Shown here: positions 40,905 to 51,122 of the stretch, piece by piece
How positions within the stretch are numbered: position 1 is the stretch's first letter
Layout of the letters: the number at the start of each line of letters is the position of its first letter
Assembly (NCBI RefSeq): GCF_041435055.1
Contig: NZ_CP108002.1
Location: forward strand, 2,728,001 to 2,792,000
Length of the DNA: 64,000 bases
Reading direction: 5' to 3'
Source of the DNA: Streptomyces sp. NBC_00341
Lineage (GTDB): Bacteria; Actinomycetota; Actinomycetes; Streptomycetales; Streptomycetaceae
Notes under the pieces: model-generated
The model's database searches: none
The model's input: only the letters and a program-made list of their open reading frames with translations
What the model was told of the DNA's origin: nothing
Translations under genes and position numbers: made by a program

Positions 40905-43526
40905 TCAGCCGGTGGGCAGGGTCGCGAGCTGGCCGGCGATCCGCTCGATGTCGGCCTCGGCCTTGCTGAGCCGGCCGCGGATCTTGTCGACCACGTTGTC
41001 CGGGGCCTTGGCCAGGAACGCCTCGTTGCCGAGCTTCCCGGTGGCCTGTGCCTTCTCCTTCCGGGCCGCCTCCAGGTCCTTCGTCAGCCGCTTGCGCTCG
41101 GCCTCGACGTCGATCGTGCCGGACAGGTCGAGCGCGACGGTCGCGCCCGCGACGGGCAGCGACGCGGTGGCCTGGAAGCCGTCCCCGGCGGGCTGGAGGC
41201 GCAGCAGCTGCCGGATGGCCGCCTCGTGCGCGGCGAGCGGGGTGCCGGTGAGGTTCAGGTCGGCCGGGACCTTCTGGCCGGGCTGGAGACCCTGGTCGGA
41301 GCGGAAGCGGCGGACCTCGGTGACGACCTGCTGGACGAGCTCGATCTCCTTCTCCGCGGCGTCGTCCCGGAAGCCGCTGTCCCCGGGCCAGTCCGCGATG
41401 ACGACGGACTCGCGGCCGGTGAGCGCGGTCCAGAGCGTCTCCGTGACGAAGGGGACGACCGGGTGAAGGAGGCGCAGCATCACATCGAGGACCTCGCCCA
41501 GGACCCGGCCGGAGACCTCGGCCGCCCGGCCGCCGCCGAAGAACGTGGTCTTGGACAGCTCGACGTACCAGTCGAAGACCTCGTCCCAGGCGAAGTGCCG
41601 GAGCGCCTCGCTGAGCTTGGAGAACTGGAAGTCGTCGTAGTACGCGTCGACTTCCGCGACGGTCTTGTTGAGGCGGGACAGGATCCAGCGGTCGGTCACC
41701 GACATCTCGGCGGCGTCCGGCAGCTCGCCCTCGATGGTGGCGCCGTTCATCAGGGCGAAGCGGGTGGCGTTCCAGATCTTGTTGGAGAACTTGGCGGAAC
41801 CCTGGACCCACTCCTCACCGATCGGGACGTCGGTGCCGGGGTTGGCGCCGCGCGCCAGCGTGAAACGGAGCGCGTCGGAGCCGTACTTGTCCATCCAGTC
41901 CAGCGGGTTGACCACGTTGCCGAAGGACTTCGACATCTTCTTGCCGTGCTCGTCGCGGACCATGCCGTGCAGCACGATCGTCCCGAACGGCGGGACGCCG
42001 TCGTTGACGTACAGGCCGAACATCATCATCCGGGCGACCCAGAAGAAGAGGATGTCGTAGCCGGTGACCAGGACGGAGTTCGGGTAGAACTTCGCGAGGC
42101 TGTCGGTCTGTTCGGGCCAGCCGAGCGTGGAGAAGGGCCACAGGCCGGAGGAGAACCAGGTGTCCAGGACATCGCTGTCCTGCGTCCAGCCCTCGCCCGT
42201 CGGGGCCTCGTCGTCCGGTCCGACGCAGACGACCTCGCCGTTCGGGCCGTACCAGACGGGGATGCGGTGGCCCCACCAGAGCTGACGCGAGATCGTCCAG
42301 TCGTGGAGGTTGTCGACCCAGTCGAAGTACCGCTTCTCCATCTCCTGCGGGTGGATCTTGACCTTGCCGTCGCGGACGGCGTCACCGGCCGCCTTGGCGA
42401 GCGGTTCGACCTTGACCCACCACTGGAGGGACAGCCGCGGCTCGATGGTCGTCTTGCAGCGCGAGCAGTGCCCGACGGAGTGGACGTAGGGGCGCTTCTC
42501 GGCCACGATCCGGCCCTCGGCGCGCAGGGCGGCGACGATGGCGGAGCGGGCCTCCAGCCGGTCCAGGCCCTGGAACGGGCCGGGGACGGTGATGACGGCG
42601 CGCTCGTCCAGGACGGTGAGGAAGGGCAGGTCGTGGCGCTTGCCGATCTCGAAGTCGTTCGGGTCGTGCGCCGGGGTCACCTTGACGGCGCCGGTGCCGA
42701 ACTCCGGGTCGACGTGGTGGTCGGCGACGACCGGGATCGTACGGTCGGTCAGCGGCAGCTTGATCTGCCGGCCGACCAGGTGCCTGTAGCGCTCGTCGTC
42801 GGGGTGGACGGCGACGGCGGTGTCACCGAGCATCGTCTCGGCGCGGGTGGTGGCGACGACGATGGTCTCGTCGCCCTCGCCGTACTTCATGGAGACGAGC
42901 TCGCCGTCGTCCTCCTGGTACTCGACCTCGATGTCCGAGATCGCGGTGAGACAGCGCGGGCACCAGTTGATGATGCGCTCGGCCCGGTAGATCAGCCCGT
43001 CGTCGTACATCTTCTTGAAGACGGTCTGGACGGCCTTCGACAGGCCCTCGTCCATGGTGAACCGCTCACGGGACCAGGCGACGCCCTCGCCCAGGCGGCG
43101 CATCTGGCCGGAGATCTGGCCACCGGACTCGTTCTTCCACTTCCAGACGCGCTCGACGAACGCCTCGCGGCCCAGGTCGTGGCGGGACTTGCCCTCCTTG
43201 GCGAGCTCGCGCTCGACGACGTTCTGGGTGGCGATGCCCGCGTGGTCCATACCGGGCTGGTAGAGCGCCTCGAAGCCCTGCATCCGCTTGCGGCGGACGA
43301 GCGCGTCGATCAGCGTGTGCTCGAAGGCGTGCCCCAGGTGCAGGGAGCCGGTGACGTTGGGCGGCGGGATGACGATGGAGTACGGCGGCTTCTCGCTGTG
43401 CTCGTCGGCCTCGAAGTAGCCGCGCTCCACCCAGCGCTCGTACAGCTTCCCCTCTACCTCGGCCGGCGTGTACTGGGTCGGCAGTTCGGGGTGGCTGGCT
43501 GGCTGCTGCGCTGCGTTCTCGGTCAC
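40905..43526 (-). CDS. valS: Valyl-tRNA synthetase
   Basis: ValS charges tRNA-Val. The 873-residue class I synthetase has the HIGH-type motif [18 protein letters not shown] (residues 54-71), [13 protein letters not shown], and the KMSKS motif in [21 protein letters not shown] (~525). The C-terminal tRNA-binding domain ends in a coiled-coil ([23 protein letters not shown] and [16 protein letters not shown]). The start is GTG at 43526 ([15 protein letters not shown]). Full length, no anomalies. Confidence 0.98.
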   Translation of the reverse strand: MTENAAQQPASHPELPTQYTPAEVEGKLYERWVERGYFEADEHSEKPPYSIVIPPPNVTGSLHLGHAFEHTLIDALVRRKRMQGFEALYQPGMDHAGIATQNVVERELAKEGKSRHDLGREAFVERVWKWKNESGGQISGQMRRLGEGVAWSRERFTMDEGLSKAVQTVFKKMYDDGLIYRAERIINWCPRCLTAISDIEVEYQEDDGELVSMKYGEGDETIVVATTRAETMLGDTAVAVHPDDERYRHLVGRQIKLPLTDRTIPVVADHHVDPEFGTGAVKVTPAHDPNDFEIGKRHDLPFLTVLDERAVITVPGPFQGLDRLEARSAIVAALRAEGRIVAEKRPYVHSVGHCSRCKTTIEPRLSLQWWVKVEPLAKAAGDAVRDGKVKIHPQEMEKRYFDWVDNLHDWTISRQLWWGHRIPVWYGPNGEVVCVGPDDEAPTGEGWTQDSDVLDTWFSSGLWPFSTLGWPEQTDSLAKFYPNSVLVTGYDILFFWVARMMMFGLYVNDGVPPFGTIVLHGMVRDEHGKKMSKSFGNVVNPLDWMDKYGSDALRFTLARGANPGTDVPIGEEWVQGSAKFSNKIWNATRFALMNGATIEGELPDAAEMSVTDRWILSRLNKTVAEVDAYYDDFQFSKLSEALRHFAWDEVFDWYVELSKTTFFGGGRAAEVSGRVLGEVLDVMLRLLHPVVPFVTETLWTALTGRESVVIADWPGDSGFRDDAAEKEIELVQQVVTEVRRFRSDQGLQPGQKVPADLNLTGTPLAAHEAAIRQLLRLQPAGDGFQATASLPVAGATVALDLSGTIDVEAERKRLTKDLEAARKEKAQATGKLGNEAFLAKAPDNVVDKIRGRLSKAEADIERIAGQLATLPTG

Positions 43527-43647
43527 GCGACACAGTTTAGGGCCGTCACAGTCATGCGCCGAAACCGGTTTGTTCGGTAACGGTGTGCCTCCCGGTGCCC
43601 CACGTACGTGGTACGTCCGTCAGGATGTTCGGAACGCATAAGAACGC

Positions 43648-43680
43648 ATGAGCTTCACGAACAGGGGAATCCGCAGATGA
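43648..43680 (+). other. Ten-codon upstream open frame overlapping the next start
   Basis: ATG at 43648 encodes MSFTNRGIRR and its TGA overlaps the ATG of the downstream gene as ATGA. It begins with the same Met-Ser-Phe codons as the downstream protein. The ribosome binding site is poor, so translation is unproven. Confidence 0.3.
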
Positions 43681-44675
43681 GCTTCAACCAGCCGGGCCCG
43701 TACGACGGACAGCAGCCCCAGGGCCAGCCCGGACCGTACGGCCAGCAGCCTGGCCCCTACGGCGGCCCGCCGCCGCAGGGCCAGCCGCAGGGGCAGCCCG
43801 GTTACGGGTACCCGCAGCAGGCCCCCCAGGGCGTGCCGCCGCAGCAGCAGCCCCCGCAGCCGGGCTACGGCTACCCGCAGGCCCAGCAGCCCGGCCCGTA
43901 CGGCCAGCAGCCCCCCACTCCCCCGTACGGCGGCCAGCCGGTCTACGGCCAGCAGCCCGGATTCCCCCCGGCCCAGCAGCCGAAGAAGAAGACCGGCCTG
44001 ATCATCGGCGGCGTGATCGTGGCGCTCGCGGTCATCGGCGGCGGCGTGTACTTCCTGACGTCGGGCGGCGGCGGTAACAGCGATGTCGCCGACTCCACCA
44101 AGGGGTACAAGCTGACACTGCCCGCCTCGGTGGACGACTACAAGAAGGGCGTCAAAGACTCGTCCTCGGACGAGATGTCGGCAGAGGACAAGTCCGAAGC
44201 CAAGGACCTGGGCATCAAGGATGCCCACAAGGCCCAGGCCCAGTACACGAGCGGCGACCTTGAGAAGAACCCGCTCACGTCCAAGCTGCTCATGGTGTAC
44301 GGCAACTGGGGTGAGGTGTCCGACCCGGCGAAGGCCCTCGACGGCATGTTCGCGCAGGCCCAGAAAGGGATGGCCGAGGACGAGGAGGGCAAGGCCTCTC
44401 TCGTCGGCAGCCCCGAGACCGTCACACCGGCAGGCTTCAAGGGCGCACTGATGAAGTGCCAGAACATGAAGATTCCCAATGACAAGGCCGACGGCACCGC
44501 AGCGGGCGGCCCGAAGGAAATGATCATGCCCGCCTGCATCTGGGCCGACTACAGCACTGTCGGTGCGGTCGTCGGTTTCGACGTCGGTGGGGCCATGACC
44601 AACAAGCCCATGTCTCAGGACGAGGTGGCTGGCCTCGCCGCCAAGCTCTACAACACCTCCCGCACCAAGGTCTGA
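43677..44675 (+). CDS. Pro/Gln/Gly/Tyr-rich single-pass membrane protein (unknown function)
   Basis: The 332-residue protein begins at ATG 43677 with AGGGGA upstream. Residues ~1-100 are low-complexity GPYGQQPGPYGG-type repeats. A basic KKK precedes one membrane segment (GLIIGGVIVALAVIGGGVYFLTSGGGG, ~105-130), and the remaining ~200 residues would be outside the cell. The outer part has VADSTKGYKLTLPASVDDYKKG, two cysteines (CQNMK and PACIWAD) that could pair, and NKPMSQDEVAGLAAKLYNTSR at the end. This layout is common in Streptomyces surface proteins of unknown role. It is divergent from valS and convergent with clpX. Confidence 0.85.
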   Translation: MSFNQPGPYDGQQPQGQPGPYGQQPGPYGGPPPQGQPQGQPGYGYPQQAPQGVPPQQQPPQPGYGYPQAQQPGPYGQQPPTPPYGGQPVYGQQPGFPPAQQPKKKTGLIIGGVIVALAVIGGGVYFLTSGGGGNSDVADSTKGYKLTLPASVDDYKKGVKDSSSDEMSAEDKSEAKDLGIKDAHKAQAQYTSGDLEKNPLTSKLLMVYGNWGEVSDPAKALDGMFAQAQKGMAEDEEGKASLVGSPETVTPAGFKGALMKCQNMKIPNDKADGTAAGGPKEMIMPACIWADYSTVGAVVGFDVGGAMTNKPMSQDEVAGLAAKLYNTSRTKV

Positions 44676-44684
44676 TCCCGGCAA

Positions 44685-44732
44685 CGCGAAGGGGCGCCCA
44701 GCCGGTTTGATCCGGCCGGGCGCCCCTTCGCG
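44685..44732. terminator. Bidirectional terminator between the membrane protein gene and clpX
   Basis: Arms of 21 bases (cgcgaaggggcgcccagccgg and a complement with one mismatch) surround a six-base loop, ten bases after the stop at 44675. Confidence 0.9.
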
Positions 44733-44750
44733 TACGTGTCTACGCCACGG

Positions 44751-46049
44751 CTACGCCGACTTCTCGTGCCTGCCGTCGTCGTTCTTCCCGATCGTCCGCG
44801 GCTCGCGCGGGACCAGGGTCGGGTTGACGTTGTTGCGGACCACGTCCGACGTGATGACGACCCGGGCGACGTCCTTGCGGGACGGCACCTCGTACATCAC
44901 CGACTGGAGGACCTCCTCCATGATCGCGCGCAGGCCTCGGGCGCCGGTCTGGCGCAGGATCGCCTGGTCCGCGATGGCCTCCAGGGCCTCGCGCTCGAAG
45001 TCCAGCTCCACGCCGTCGAGTTCGAACAGCCGCTGGTACTGCTTCACCAGGGCGTTGCGCGGCTCGATGAGGATCTGGAGCAGGGCCTCGCGGTCCAGGT
45101 TGTGGACCGAGGTCAGGACCGGGAGGCGGCCGATGAACTCGGGGATCATCCCGAACTTCACCAGGTCCTCCGGCATGACCTCCTGGAACTGGTCGCTCGC
45201 CTGGATCTCCAGCTTGGAGCGGATCGTGGCGCCGAAGCCGATGCCCTTGGCGCCGGCCCGGGACTCGATGATCTTCTCCAGACCGGAGAACGCGCCGCCC
45301 ACGATGAACAGCACGTTCGTCGTGTCGATCTGGATGAACTCCTGGTGCGGGTGCTTCCGGCCGCCCTGCGGCGGTACGGAGGCGGTGGTGCCCTCCAGGA
45401 TCTTCAGCAGGGCCTGCTGGACGCCCTCGCCGGAGACATCGCGGGTGATCGACGGGTTCTCGCTCTTGCGGGCGACCTTGTCGATCTCGTCGATGTAGAT
45501 GATCCCGGTCTCGGCCTTCTTGACGTCGTAGTCGGCCGCCTGGATCAGCTTCAGCAGGATGTTCTCGACGTCCTCACCGACATAGCCGGCCTCCGTCAGC
45601 GCCGTCGCGTCCGCGATGGCGAACGGGACGTTGAGCATCCGGGCCAGTGTCTGCGCGAGGAGGGTCTTGCCCGAGCCCGTGGGGCCCAGCAGCAGGATGT
45701 TGGACTTGGCGAGCTCGATCGCGTCGTCACGGCTCGCCCCGCCGCCGTTCTCGCCCGCCTGGACCCGCTTGTAGTGGTTGTACACAGCGACCGAGAGAGC
45801 CTTCTTCGCGGGCTCCTGGCCTACGACGTACCCCTCGAGGAACTCGTAGATCTCGCGCGGCTTGGGAAGTTCCTCCCACCGCACCTCGGAGGTCTCCGCG
45901 AGCTCCTCCTCGATGATCTCGTTGCAGAGATCAATGCACTCGTCGCAGATGTACACACCGGGTCCCGCGATGAGCTTCTTCACCTGCTTCTGGCTCTTTC
46001 CGCAGAACGAGCACTTGAGCAGGTCGCCGCCATCACCGATGCGTGCCAC
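44751..46049 (-). CDS. clpX: ATP-dependent Clp protease ATP-binding subunit ClpX
   Basis: ClpX unfolds substrates and feeds them to ClpP. The 432-residue AAA+ protein has the N-terminal zinc domain with Cys13, Cys16, Cys35 and Cys38 ([19 protein letters not shown]), Walker A GPTGSGKT at 122-129, Walker [11 protein letters not shown], the pore GYVGED and the IGF loop ClpP contact (KGIGFGA). The GTG at 46049 gives [13 protein letters not shown]; the longer frame has no family support. It lies 157 bases downstream of clpP2. Confidence 0.97.
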   Translation of the reverse strand: MARIGDGGDLLKCSFCGKSQKQVKKLIAGPGVYICDECIDLCNEIIEEELAETSEVRWEELPKPREIYEFLEGYVVGQEPAKKALSVAVYNHYKRVQAGENGGGASRDDAIELAKSNILLLGPTGSGKTLLAQTLARMLNVPFAIADATALTEAGYVGEDVENILLKLIQAADYDVKKAETGIIYIDEIDKVARKSENPSITRDVSGEGVQQALLKILEGTTASVPPQGGRKHPHQEFIQIDTTNVLFIVGGAFSGLEKIIESRAGAKGIGFGATIRSKLEIQASDQFQEVMPEDLVKFGMIPEFIGRLPVLTSVHNLDREALLQILIEPRNALVKQYQRLFELDGVELDFEREALEAIADQAILRQTGARGLRAIMEEVLQSVMYEVPSRKDVARVVITSDVVRNNVNPTLVPREPRTIGKNDDGRHEKSA

Positions 46050-46206
46050 GAGGTGCTTCCCCTTCGCCTGGGAGACGCCTGGTTCAGCGCCTCCTGGTGC
46101 CTCTATCCGACGGTACCTTGCCTGGCCCCCCGTTCGGGCCCCCCTTGGCACGGTTCACACGGCCGGGGCCGGGTGACCCTGCCGTACCAAGGGGTAAAGG
46201 CCGACG

Positions 46207-46890
46207 TCAGGCGGCCGCTCCGGCCGCGCTCTTGCGGGTCGCGACGATCTGGTCGACCAGGCCGTAGGCCAGGGCGTCATCGGCGGTCAGGATCTTGTCC
46301 CGCTCGATGTCGTCACGGATCTTCTCGATCGGCGTGGTGGAGTGCTTGGCCAGCAGCTCCTCCAGCTGGGTCCGCATCCGCAGGATCTCGTTGGCCGCGA
46401 TCTCCAGGTCGGAGAGCTGCTCGCGGCCGGTCTGCGAGGACGGCTGGTGGATCAGGATACGCGCGTTCGGCAGCGCCAGGCGCTTGCCCGGGGTACCGGC
46501 GGCGAGCAGCACGGCCGCGGCGGAGGCCGCCTGGCCCATGCAGACCGTCTGGATGTCCGGCTTCACGAACTGCATCGTGTCGTAGATCGCGGTGAGCGCG
46601 GTGAACGAGCCGCCGGGGCTGTTGATGTAGATCGAGATGTCCCGGTCCGGGTCCATCGACTCCAGGCACAGCAGCTGCGCCATGACGTCGTTGGCGGAGG
46701 CGTCGTCGATCTGTACCCCGAGGAAGATCACGCGCTCCTCGAAGAGCTTCGCGTACGGGTCGTACTCACGCACGCCCTGCGAGGTGCGCTCCACGAAGCG
46801 CGGGACGATGTAGCGGTTGTCCACCTGCGGGCCGGTGTAGAGGCCGCTCGCGGAGGCGCCGGAGAAGTTGTTCATGTGGGTGTTCACCAT
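46207..46890 (-). CDS. clpP2: ATP-dependent Clp protease proteolytic subunit (ClpP2-type)
   Basis: The 227-residue serine protease subunit has catalytic Ser123 in [12 protein letters not shown], His148 in LIHQPSSQT and an Asp near 197. [17 protein letters not shown] is also typical. The N-terminal ~25 residues ([15 protein letters not shown]) are probably a removable propeptide. The start is ATG at 46890; ATG at 46875 is possible. It is the second gene of the clpP1-clpP2 operon and assembles with ClpP1 in actinobacteria. Confidence 0.96.
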   Translation of the reverse strand: MVNTHMNNFSGASASGLYTGPQVDNRYIVPRFVERTSQGVREYDPYAKLFEERVIFLGVQIDDASANDVMAQLLCLESMDPDRDISIYINSPGGSFTALTAIYDTMQFVKPDIQTVCMGQAASAAAVLLAAGTPGKRLALPNARILIHQPSSQTGREQLSDLEIAANEILRMRTQLEELLAKHSTTPIEKIRDDIERDKILTADDALAYGLVDQIVATRKSAAGAAA

Positions 46891-46949
46891 CCTGGTGGCG
46901 TTCTGTGGGCTGGGTGTCTCGGCGTACGAGAGATGCGGTGCGGTGGCGC

Positions 46950-46967
46950 GATCCGGGGAACCGGATC
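46950..46967 (-). other. Small stem-loop over the clpP1 stop codon
   Basis: gatccgg/ccggatc with a GGAA loop overlaps the last codons and stop of clpP1, in the clpP1-clpP2 gap. It may stabilise the upstream message; no more can be said. Confidence 0.4.
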
Positions 46968-47583
46968 AGGCGCCGGTGCCGCCGCCGCCCGGAACGCCCG
47001 ACGCGATCGTGATGATCTCGTCGATGAGGCCGTAGTCCTTGGCCTCCTCCGCGGTGTACCAGCGGTCGCGGTCGCCGTCGCGGATGATCGTCTCCACGGT
47101 CTGGCCCGAGTGGCGGGCGGTGATCTCCGCCATCCGCTGCTTGGTGCGCAGCAGGTACTGGGCCTGGATCTTGATGTCCGAGGCCGTACCGCCGATACCG
47201 GCCGAACCCTGGTGCATGAGGATGTCGGTGTTCGGGAGCGCGAAGCGCTTGCCGGCGGTGCCGCCGGTGAGCAGGAACTGGCCCATTGAGGCCGCCATGC
47301 CCATGCCGATGGTGACCACGTCGTTGGGGATGTACTGAATGGTGTCGTACACCGCCATGCCGGCCGTCACCGAACCGCCGGGGCTGTTGATGTAGAGGTA
47401 GATGTCCTTGTCCGGGTCTGCGGCAAGGAGGAGCAGCTGCGCGGTGATCTTGTTGGCGATGTCATCGTCGACCTGCTGACCGAGGAAGATGATGCGCTCG
47501 CCGAGCAGTCGGCTGTAGACCTGGTCACCGAGGCCTCCACCGAGGGACGGCTCTCCGGCGGCGTAGGGCATCAGATTCGTCAC
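46966..47583 (-). CDS. clpP1: ATP-dependent Clp protease proteolytic subunit (ClpP1-type)
   Basis: The 205-residue protein has catalytic Ser99 in [12 protein letters not shown] and His124 in LMHQGSAGI, plus [19 protein letters not shown]. It leads the clpP1-clpP2 operon, downstream of tig and its terminator, with a ~250-base gap that holds the promoter and a ClgR-like site. The start is GTG at 47583 ([17 protein letters not shown]); ATG at 47571 is an alternative. Confidence 0.96.
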   Translation of the reverse strand: MTNLMPYAAGEPSLGGGLGDQVYSRLLGERIIFLGQQVDDDIANKITAQLLLLAADPDKDIYLYINSPGGSVTAGMAVYDTIQYIPNDVVTIGMGMAASMGQFLLTGGTAGKRFALPNTDILMHQGSAGIGGTASDIKIQAQYLLRTKQRMAEITARHSGQTVETIIRDGDRDRWYTAEEAKDYGLIDEIITIASGVPGGGGTGA

Positions 47584-47716
47584 GTATCCACCTGCTCGTC
47601 TCTGACGGCTCCGGCCGTCTCAGCGTCTTCGTACCGGGTGGGCCGGGACTCCCCGACCCTTCCTATTCATGGACCCTAACGCGCAGGTGGGACAACGCCA
47701 TCCCGCTTCCGCAACT

Positions 47717-47733
47717 GTTCGCTGGGAGCGCAA
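47717..47733. promoter_or_regulatory. Candidate ClgR operator upstream of clpP1
   Basis: gttcgctgggagcgcaa contains CGC-5N-GCG with a full GTTCGC left half, close to the actinobacterial ClgR consensus, which is known to control clpP genes. It lies about 134 bases upstream of the clpP1 start. The right half is degenerate. Confidence 0.4.
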
Positions 47734-47780
47734 GGTCCGCAGTCCGCACACGGGTTGTGGGGAACGTCCACCGGTACGAC

Positions 47781-47816
47781 GACGGGCTCCGGACGCGATT
47801 GCGTCCGGAGCCCGTC
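47781..47816 (-). terminator. tig terminator
   Basis: Perfect 16-bp stem gacgggctccggacgc and its complement with loop gatt lies 20 bases beyond the tig stop. Confidence 0.92.
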
Positions 47817-47835
47817 TGCGGGTTCAGCGCGAGGC

Positions 47836-49233
47836 TCAGGCCTCGGTCTTCTCCTCGGCCGGGGCGTCGGCGGTGCCCTCGGCGGCCTCGACCGCCTCGG
47901 TGGCCTCCTCCGCCTCGTCCTCGTCGTCCTCGAGCTCGACGGGCTCACCGTTGGTGTCGACGACCTTGGCGGCCTCGACGACCACGGCCAGCGCCTTGCC
48001 GCGGGCGACCTCGCCGACGAGCATCGGCACCTGGCCACCCTCGACGACGGCCTGGGCGAACTGGTCGGGGCTCATGCCGGAGGACTGCGCGCGCCGCATG
48101 AGGTGCTCGGTGAGCTCCTCCTGGTTGACGTTCAGCTTCTCCTTGTTGACGAGCTCGTCAAGGATGAACTGGGTCTTGATGCCCTTGACGGCCTGCTCGG
48201 ACGTCTCGGCCTCGAACTCCTCGAGGGTCTTGCCCTGGATCTCCAGGTACTTCTCGAGGTCGAGACCCATCTGGCCGAGCTGGTGGTGCTCCAGGTTGTG
48301 CTTGCGGGTCTGGACCTCGTCCGCGAGCAGCTTCTCGGGGATCGGGACCTCGGCGAGCTTCAGGAGCTCCTCCAGGACCCGCTCCTGGGCCTGGGTGGCC
48401 TGGTCGTACTGCTTGGTGCTCTCCAGCCGCTTGCGGCTGTCGGCCTTGAGCTCGTCGAGCGTGTCGAACTCGCTCGCCATCTGGGCGAACTCGTCGTCCA
48501 GCTCGGGAAGCTCACGGGCGGCGACCGCGGTGACCTTGACGGTGACCTCGGCCTCCTTGCCCTCGGCGGAGCCGCCCTTCAGCTCGGAGGCGAAGGTGGC
48601 CTCGCCACCCGCCTCCAGGCCGGTCACGGCGTCGTCGATGCCTTCGAGGAGCTCGCCGGAACCGATGGTGTACGAGACACCCTCGGCCACGCCGTCCTCC
48701 AGGACCTCGCCCTCGACCTTGGCGGTCAGGTCGATGGTCACGACGTCGCCGTCGGCGGCGGCGCGCTCGACCGGGCTGGTCGAGGCGAAGCGCTCACGGA
48801 GCTGCTCCACGGCCTTCTCGACGTCCTCGTCGCTGACCTCAAGGGCGTCGACGGTGACCTCGATGCCGGAGTAGTCCGGAATCTCGATCTCGGGGCGTAC
48901 GTCAACCTCGGCGGTGAAGGCCAGCAGTTCGCCGTCCTTCAGCTCCGTGATGTCGACCTCCGGCTGGCCGAGGACGTTGAGCTCTCCCTCGTTGACGGCC
49001 TCGGTGTAGAACTTCGGGAGGGCGTCGTTGACGGCCTCCTCCAGCACAGCACCACGGCCGAACCGCTGGTCGATGACCCGGTTGGGGATCTTGCCCTTGC
49101 GGAACCCCTTCACCGTGACCTGCTGGTTGATCTTCTTGTACGCCGCGTCGAGGCTGTCCTTGAGCTCCTCGAAGGGCACCTCAATGCTGAGCCGAACCCG
49201 GGTCGGGTTCAGGGTCTCCACGGCGCTCTTCAC
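47836..49233 (-). CDS. tig: Trigger factor (ribosome-associated chaperone and prolyl isomerase)
   Basis: Trigger factor binds nascent chains at the ribosome exit. The 465-residue protein has the ribosome-binding signature GFRKGKIP (in [21 protein letters not shown], ~residues 40-60), an FKBP-type PPIase domain at ~150-245 ([31 protein letters not shown]), and a helical chaperone domain. The last ~40 residues form a very acidic Ala/Glu tail. GTG at 49233 has AAGGAG upstream; the ORF extension to 49329 is rejected. Confidence 0.97.
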   Translation of the reverse strand: MKSAVETLNPTRVRLSIEVPFEELKDSLDAAYKKINQQVTVKGFRKGKIPNRVIDQRFGRGAVLEEAVNDALPKFYTEAVNEGELNVLGQPEVDITELKDGELLAFTAEVDVRPEIEIPDYSGIEVTVDALEVSDEDVEKAVEQLRERFASTSPVERAAADGDVVTIDLTAKVEGEVLEDGVAEGVSYTIGSGELLEGIDDAVTGLEAGGEATFASELKGGSAEGKEAEVTVKVTAVAARELPELDDEFAQMASEFDTLDELKADSRKRLESTKQYDQATQAQERVLEELLKLAEVPIPEKLLADEVQTRKHNLEHHQLGQMGLDLEKYLEIQGKTLEEFEAETSEQAVKGIKTQFILDELVNKEKLNVNQEELTEHLMRRAQSSGMSPDQFAQAVVEGGQVPMLVGEVARGKALAVVVEAAKVVDTNGEPVELEDDEDEAEEATEAVEAAEGTADAPAEEKTEA

Positions 49234-49386
49234 GGTTCGGTCTCCTTGTGGCTGACTTCTTGGGGTTCTGCTCCACCGCACACGAGGCGGCTTCGCGGAC
49301 CGAGCCCGGTACATCAGACACACGGGCACGCATTTTGCATAGTAACGGCAAGGTGGAGAACTCCCACAATGCGATCTTGCCGGTGG

Positions 49387-49460
49387 TCGGGGTGGCCGGA
49401 TTCGAACCGACGACCTTCCGCTCCCAAAGCGGACGCGCTACCAAGCTGCGCCACACCCCG
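49387..49460 (-). tRNA. tRNA-Pro (anticodon TGG)
   Basis: The minus strand folds as a complete tRNA: a 7-bp acceptor stem (cggggtg/caccccg), an anticodon arm with loop tttggga giving TGG, and a T arm with ggttcgaatcc. The discriminator base is A at 49387 and CCA is encoded (49386-49384). It lies upstream of tig on the same strand. Confidence 0.95.
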
Positions 49461-49624
49461 TCGGTGCGACACGTAGGGTACATGCAGACCGGCAGTGCAT
49501 CGGCCGCTTTTCCGGAAGCGTCGCCCGACGCGACACCGGTGCGGGATCGGGTGTGCGGGCAGCGCCCGCGACCCGCTACGATGCTTCTCGTGCCGCGGTC
49601 CCGGTGACCTGCGGTGCGGTGCAT

Positions 49625-49695
49625 GCGGGCGTAGCTCAATGGTAGAGCCCTAGTCTTCCAAACTAGCTACGCGGGTTCGATTCCCGTCGCCCGCT
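49625..49695 (+). tRNA. tRNA-Gly (anticodon TCC), AICE integration site
   Basis: Acceptor stem gcgggcg/cgcccgc, anticodon loop cttccaa giving TCC, T arm gggttcgattccc, discriminator T and an encoded CCA (49696-49698). The last 46 bases of the gene plus CCA are duplicated at 60213-60258. This copy is complete and stays functional after element integration. Confidence 0.96.
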
Positions 49696-49698
49696 CCA
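49653..49698 (+). repeat. attL of the AICE (46-bp core within tRNA-Gly)
   Basis: The segment from the anticodon loop to CCA (starts gtcttccaaactagctacgc) is identical to 60213-60258. The tRNA 3' end supplied by the element keeps the tRNA intact. Confidence 0.94.
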
Positions 49699-49704
49699 AT
49701 CACT

Positions 49705-49743
49705 CAGGGCCAGGTCAGAGGATCATCCTCCGGCCTGGCCCTG
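49705..49743. terminator. Terminator just inside attL
   Basis: Perfect 10-bp arms cagggccagg/cctggccctg with additional gagga/tcctc pairing form a hairpin seven bases after the tRNA CCA and 20 bases from the integrase stop. It can end both the tRNA and the int transcripts. Confidence 0.8.
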
Positions 49744-49762
49744 ATGTGTTTCTGATCTTCGT

Positions 49763-50908
49763 TCAGTCCCGCGTGCCCGCTGCGTGCCCGTTTGGGTCTG
49801 GATCTTGCTTTCGGGCCTGCTCGACGGCAGCGCTCACGGCGTTGCCGATCAGCCGTTCCCGTTCAGCCGTGGCGTGCTGGTAGATCAGCGCGGCACGGGC
49901 CGTACTGTGGCCCATTCTCGTCATCAGCTCACGGGTACTGGCGCCGGTCGCCGCGGCCAGCGTGTTGCCGGTGTGCCGAAGATCATGAAAGTGCAGGCCC
50001 TTGATCCCGGTCTGTCCGCACGCCTTGCGCCACAGCCGGTTGAAGTGGTTCCGGCGAGGGGTCGCGCCCTTGGCCCCGACGAAGACGCGGCCATCCGCTC
50101 CGTGCTCGGAGTACACCGCGAGGTGAGTGGCCAGTTCGTCATGGATCACGGCAGGGATCGCCACGGTGCGCTTGCCGGCCGCACTCTTGGGCTCCTTCAC
50201 CAGGCGCTCCCCGCTGTGGAGTTCAGCGATGTTCCGGCGAACGCGCAAGGTGCCGGCCGTCAGGTCGAGGTCCCGCCGACGGAGGCCGACCAGCTCGCCC
50301 CAGCGAAGGCCGGAGAAGGCCGCCAGGAGGACGAGCGCGCGGTATCGGGGCTGGATTGCCCCAGCGAGCGCGTAGACCTCCTGAACGGTCGCTGTAGGCC
50401 GCTCAGGGGTGGGGGCCGTACTCGCGCCCTTGACCCGGCAGGGATTGCGGCGGATCAGCCGGTCGTCCACGGCCGTCATGAGCACTGCCCGCAGGAGTGC
50501 GTACGACTTCGCCACGGTTGACGGGCCGACGCCGTTCTCCAGTCGGGCGACTCGCCAGGCGCGGACCATGGCCGAGGTGATGTCGGCTACGGCGACCTTG
50601 CCGAAGGTGGGGTCCAGGTGGTTGCGCAGGAGCGAGCGGTAGAGGTCTGCGGTGGACGCGCCGATGCCGCGCTCAGCGATCCAAGTGGCCGCGTACGAGC
50701 CGAACTCGACCTGCCCCGCGTCGGGATCGGACCAGTCCCCGGACCGGAGTTCCGCTTGCCGCTCAGCCAGCCAGTCATCCGCGTCCCGCTTGGTTCGGAA
50801 CGTCTCGGGGGCAGGGCGATCGATGCCATCAGCCCCCAGGTAGCGAGCCTGATACCGGCCGGAAGGGAGCTTCCGCACGCGCCCGAATGTTCGCTTCTTG
50901 CTCGCCAT
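49763..50908 (-). CDS. int: Site-specific tyrosine integrase of the AICE
   Basis: The 381-residue integrase has an N-terminal arm-binding-type domain (KLPSGRYQARYLGADGIDRPAPETFRTKRDADDWLAE), a SAM-like core-binding domain, and a catalytic domain with Arg202 (SGLRWGEL), His308 and Arg311 (HFHDLRHTGNTLA), His334 (MGHST) and the nucleophile Tyr343 (ALIYQHAT). It catalyses attP x attB recombination at tRNA-Gly. Its ATG overlaps the excisionase stop (TGATG). Integration places the gene next to attL. Confidence 0.96.
   Translation of the reverse strand: MASKKRTFGRVRKLPSGRYQARYLGADGIDRPAPETFRTKRDADDWLAERQAELRSGDWSDPDAGQVEFGSYAATWIAERGIGASTADLYRSLLRNHLDPTFGKVAVADITSAMVRAWRVARLENGVGPSTVAKSYALLRAVLMTAVDDRLIRRNPCRVKGASTAPTPERPTATVQEVYALAGAIQPRYRALVLLAAFSGLRWGELVGLRRRDLDLTAGTLRVRRNIAELHSGERLVKEPKSAAGKRTVAIPAVIHDELATHLAVYSEHGADGRVFVGAKGATPRRNHFNRLWRKACGQTGIKGLHFHDLRHTGNTLAAATGASTRELMTRMGHSTARAALIYQHATAERERLIGNAVSAAVEQARKQDPDPNGHAAGTRD
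49771..49790. repeat. Candidate integrase arm site, left copy
   Basis: gcgtgcccgctgcgtgcccg, two 9-base units 11 bases apart, lies 72 bases inside the attL core within the end of int. The identical 20 bases occur at 60093-60112. Confidence 0.65.
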
Positions 50909-51120
50909 CAGGCGGCCCTCCTCAGCATGCCGCGCCGAACGGCCACAGGCTCCACCGTGTGGGCTGCGACGAAGCCGGAGACCGCACTTTCGGGGATGCG
51001 GACGTGGCGGCCGACCTTGACGAAGGTGATGCGCCGTTCCTCGATGAGCCGCCGCGGGAAGCGCACGGTCGTGCCCAGACGCTCAGCGACTTGTTCCACG
51101 GTCAGCAGGCGGTCGGCCAT
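50908..51120 (-). CDS. xis: Excisionase (helix-turn-helix DNA-binding protein)
   Basis: The 70-residue protein is a MerR/excisionase-type winged helix: MADRLLTVEQVAERLGTTVRFPRRLIEERRITFVKVGRHVRIPESAVSGFVA. It directs the integrase toward excision. ATG at 51120 follows GGGGAG and lies just after the rep stop (51123); its own stop overlaps the int start. rep-xis-int are therefore one translationally coupled unit, as in pSAM2. Confidence 0.93.
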   Translation of the reverse strand: MADRLLTVEQVAERLGTTVRFPRRLIEERRITFVKVGRHVRIPESAVSGFVAAHTVEPVAVRRGMLRRAA

Positions 51121-51122
51121 GC

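Noticed and set aside
40389..43580. A 1063-residue plus-strand frame opposite valS
   Set aside because: It is a shadow of valS, whose class I synthetase motifs are unmistakable on the other strand.
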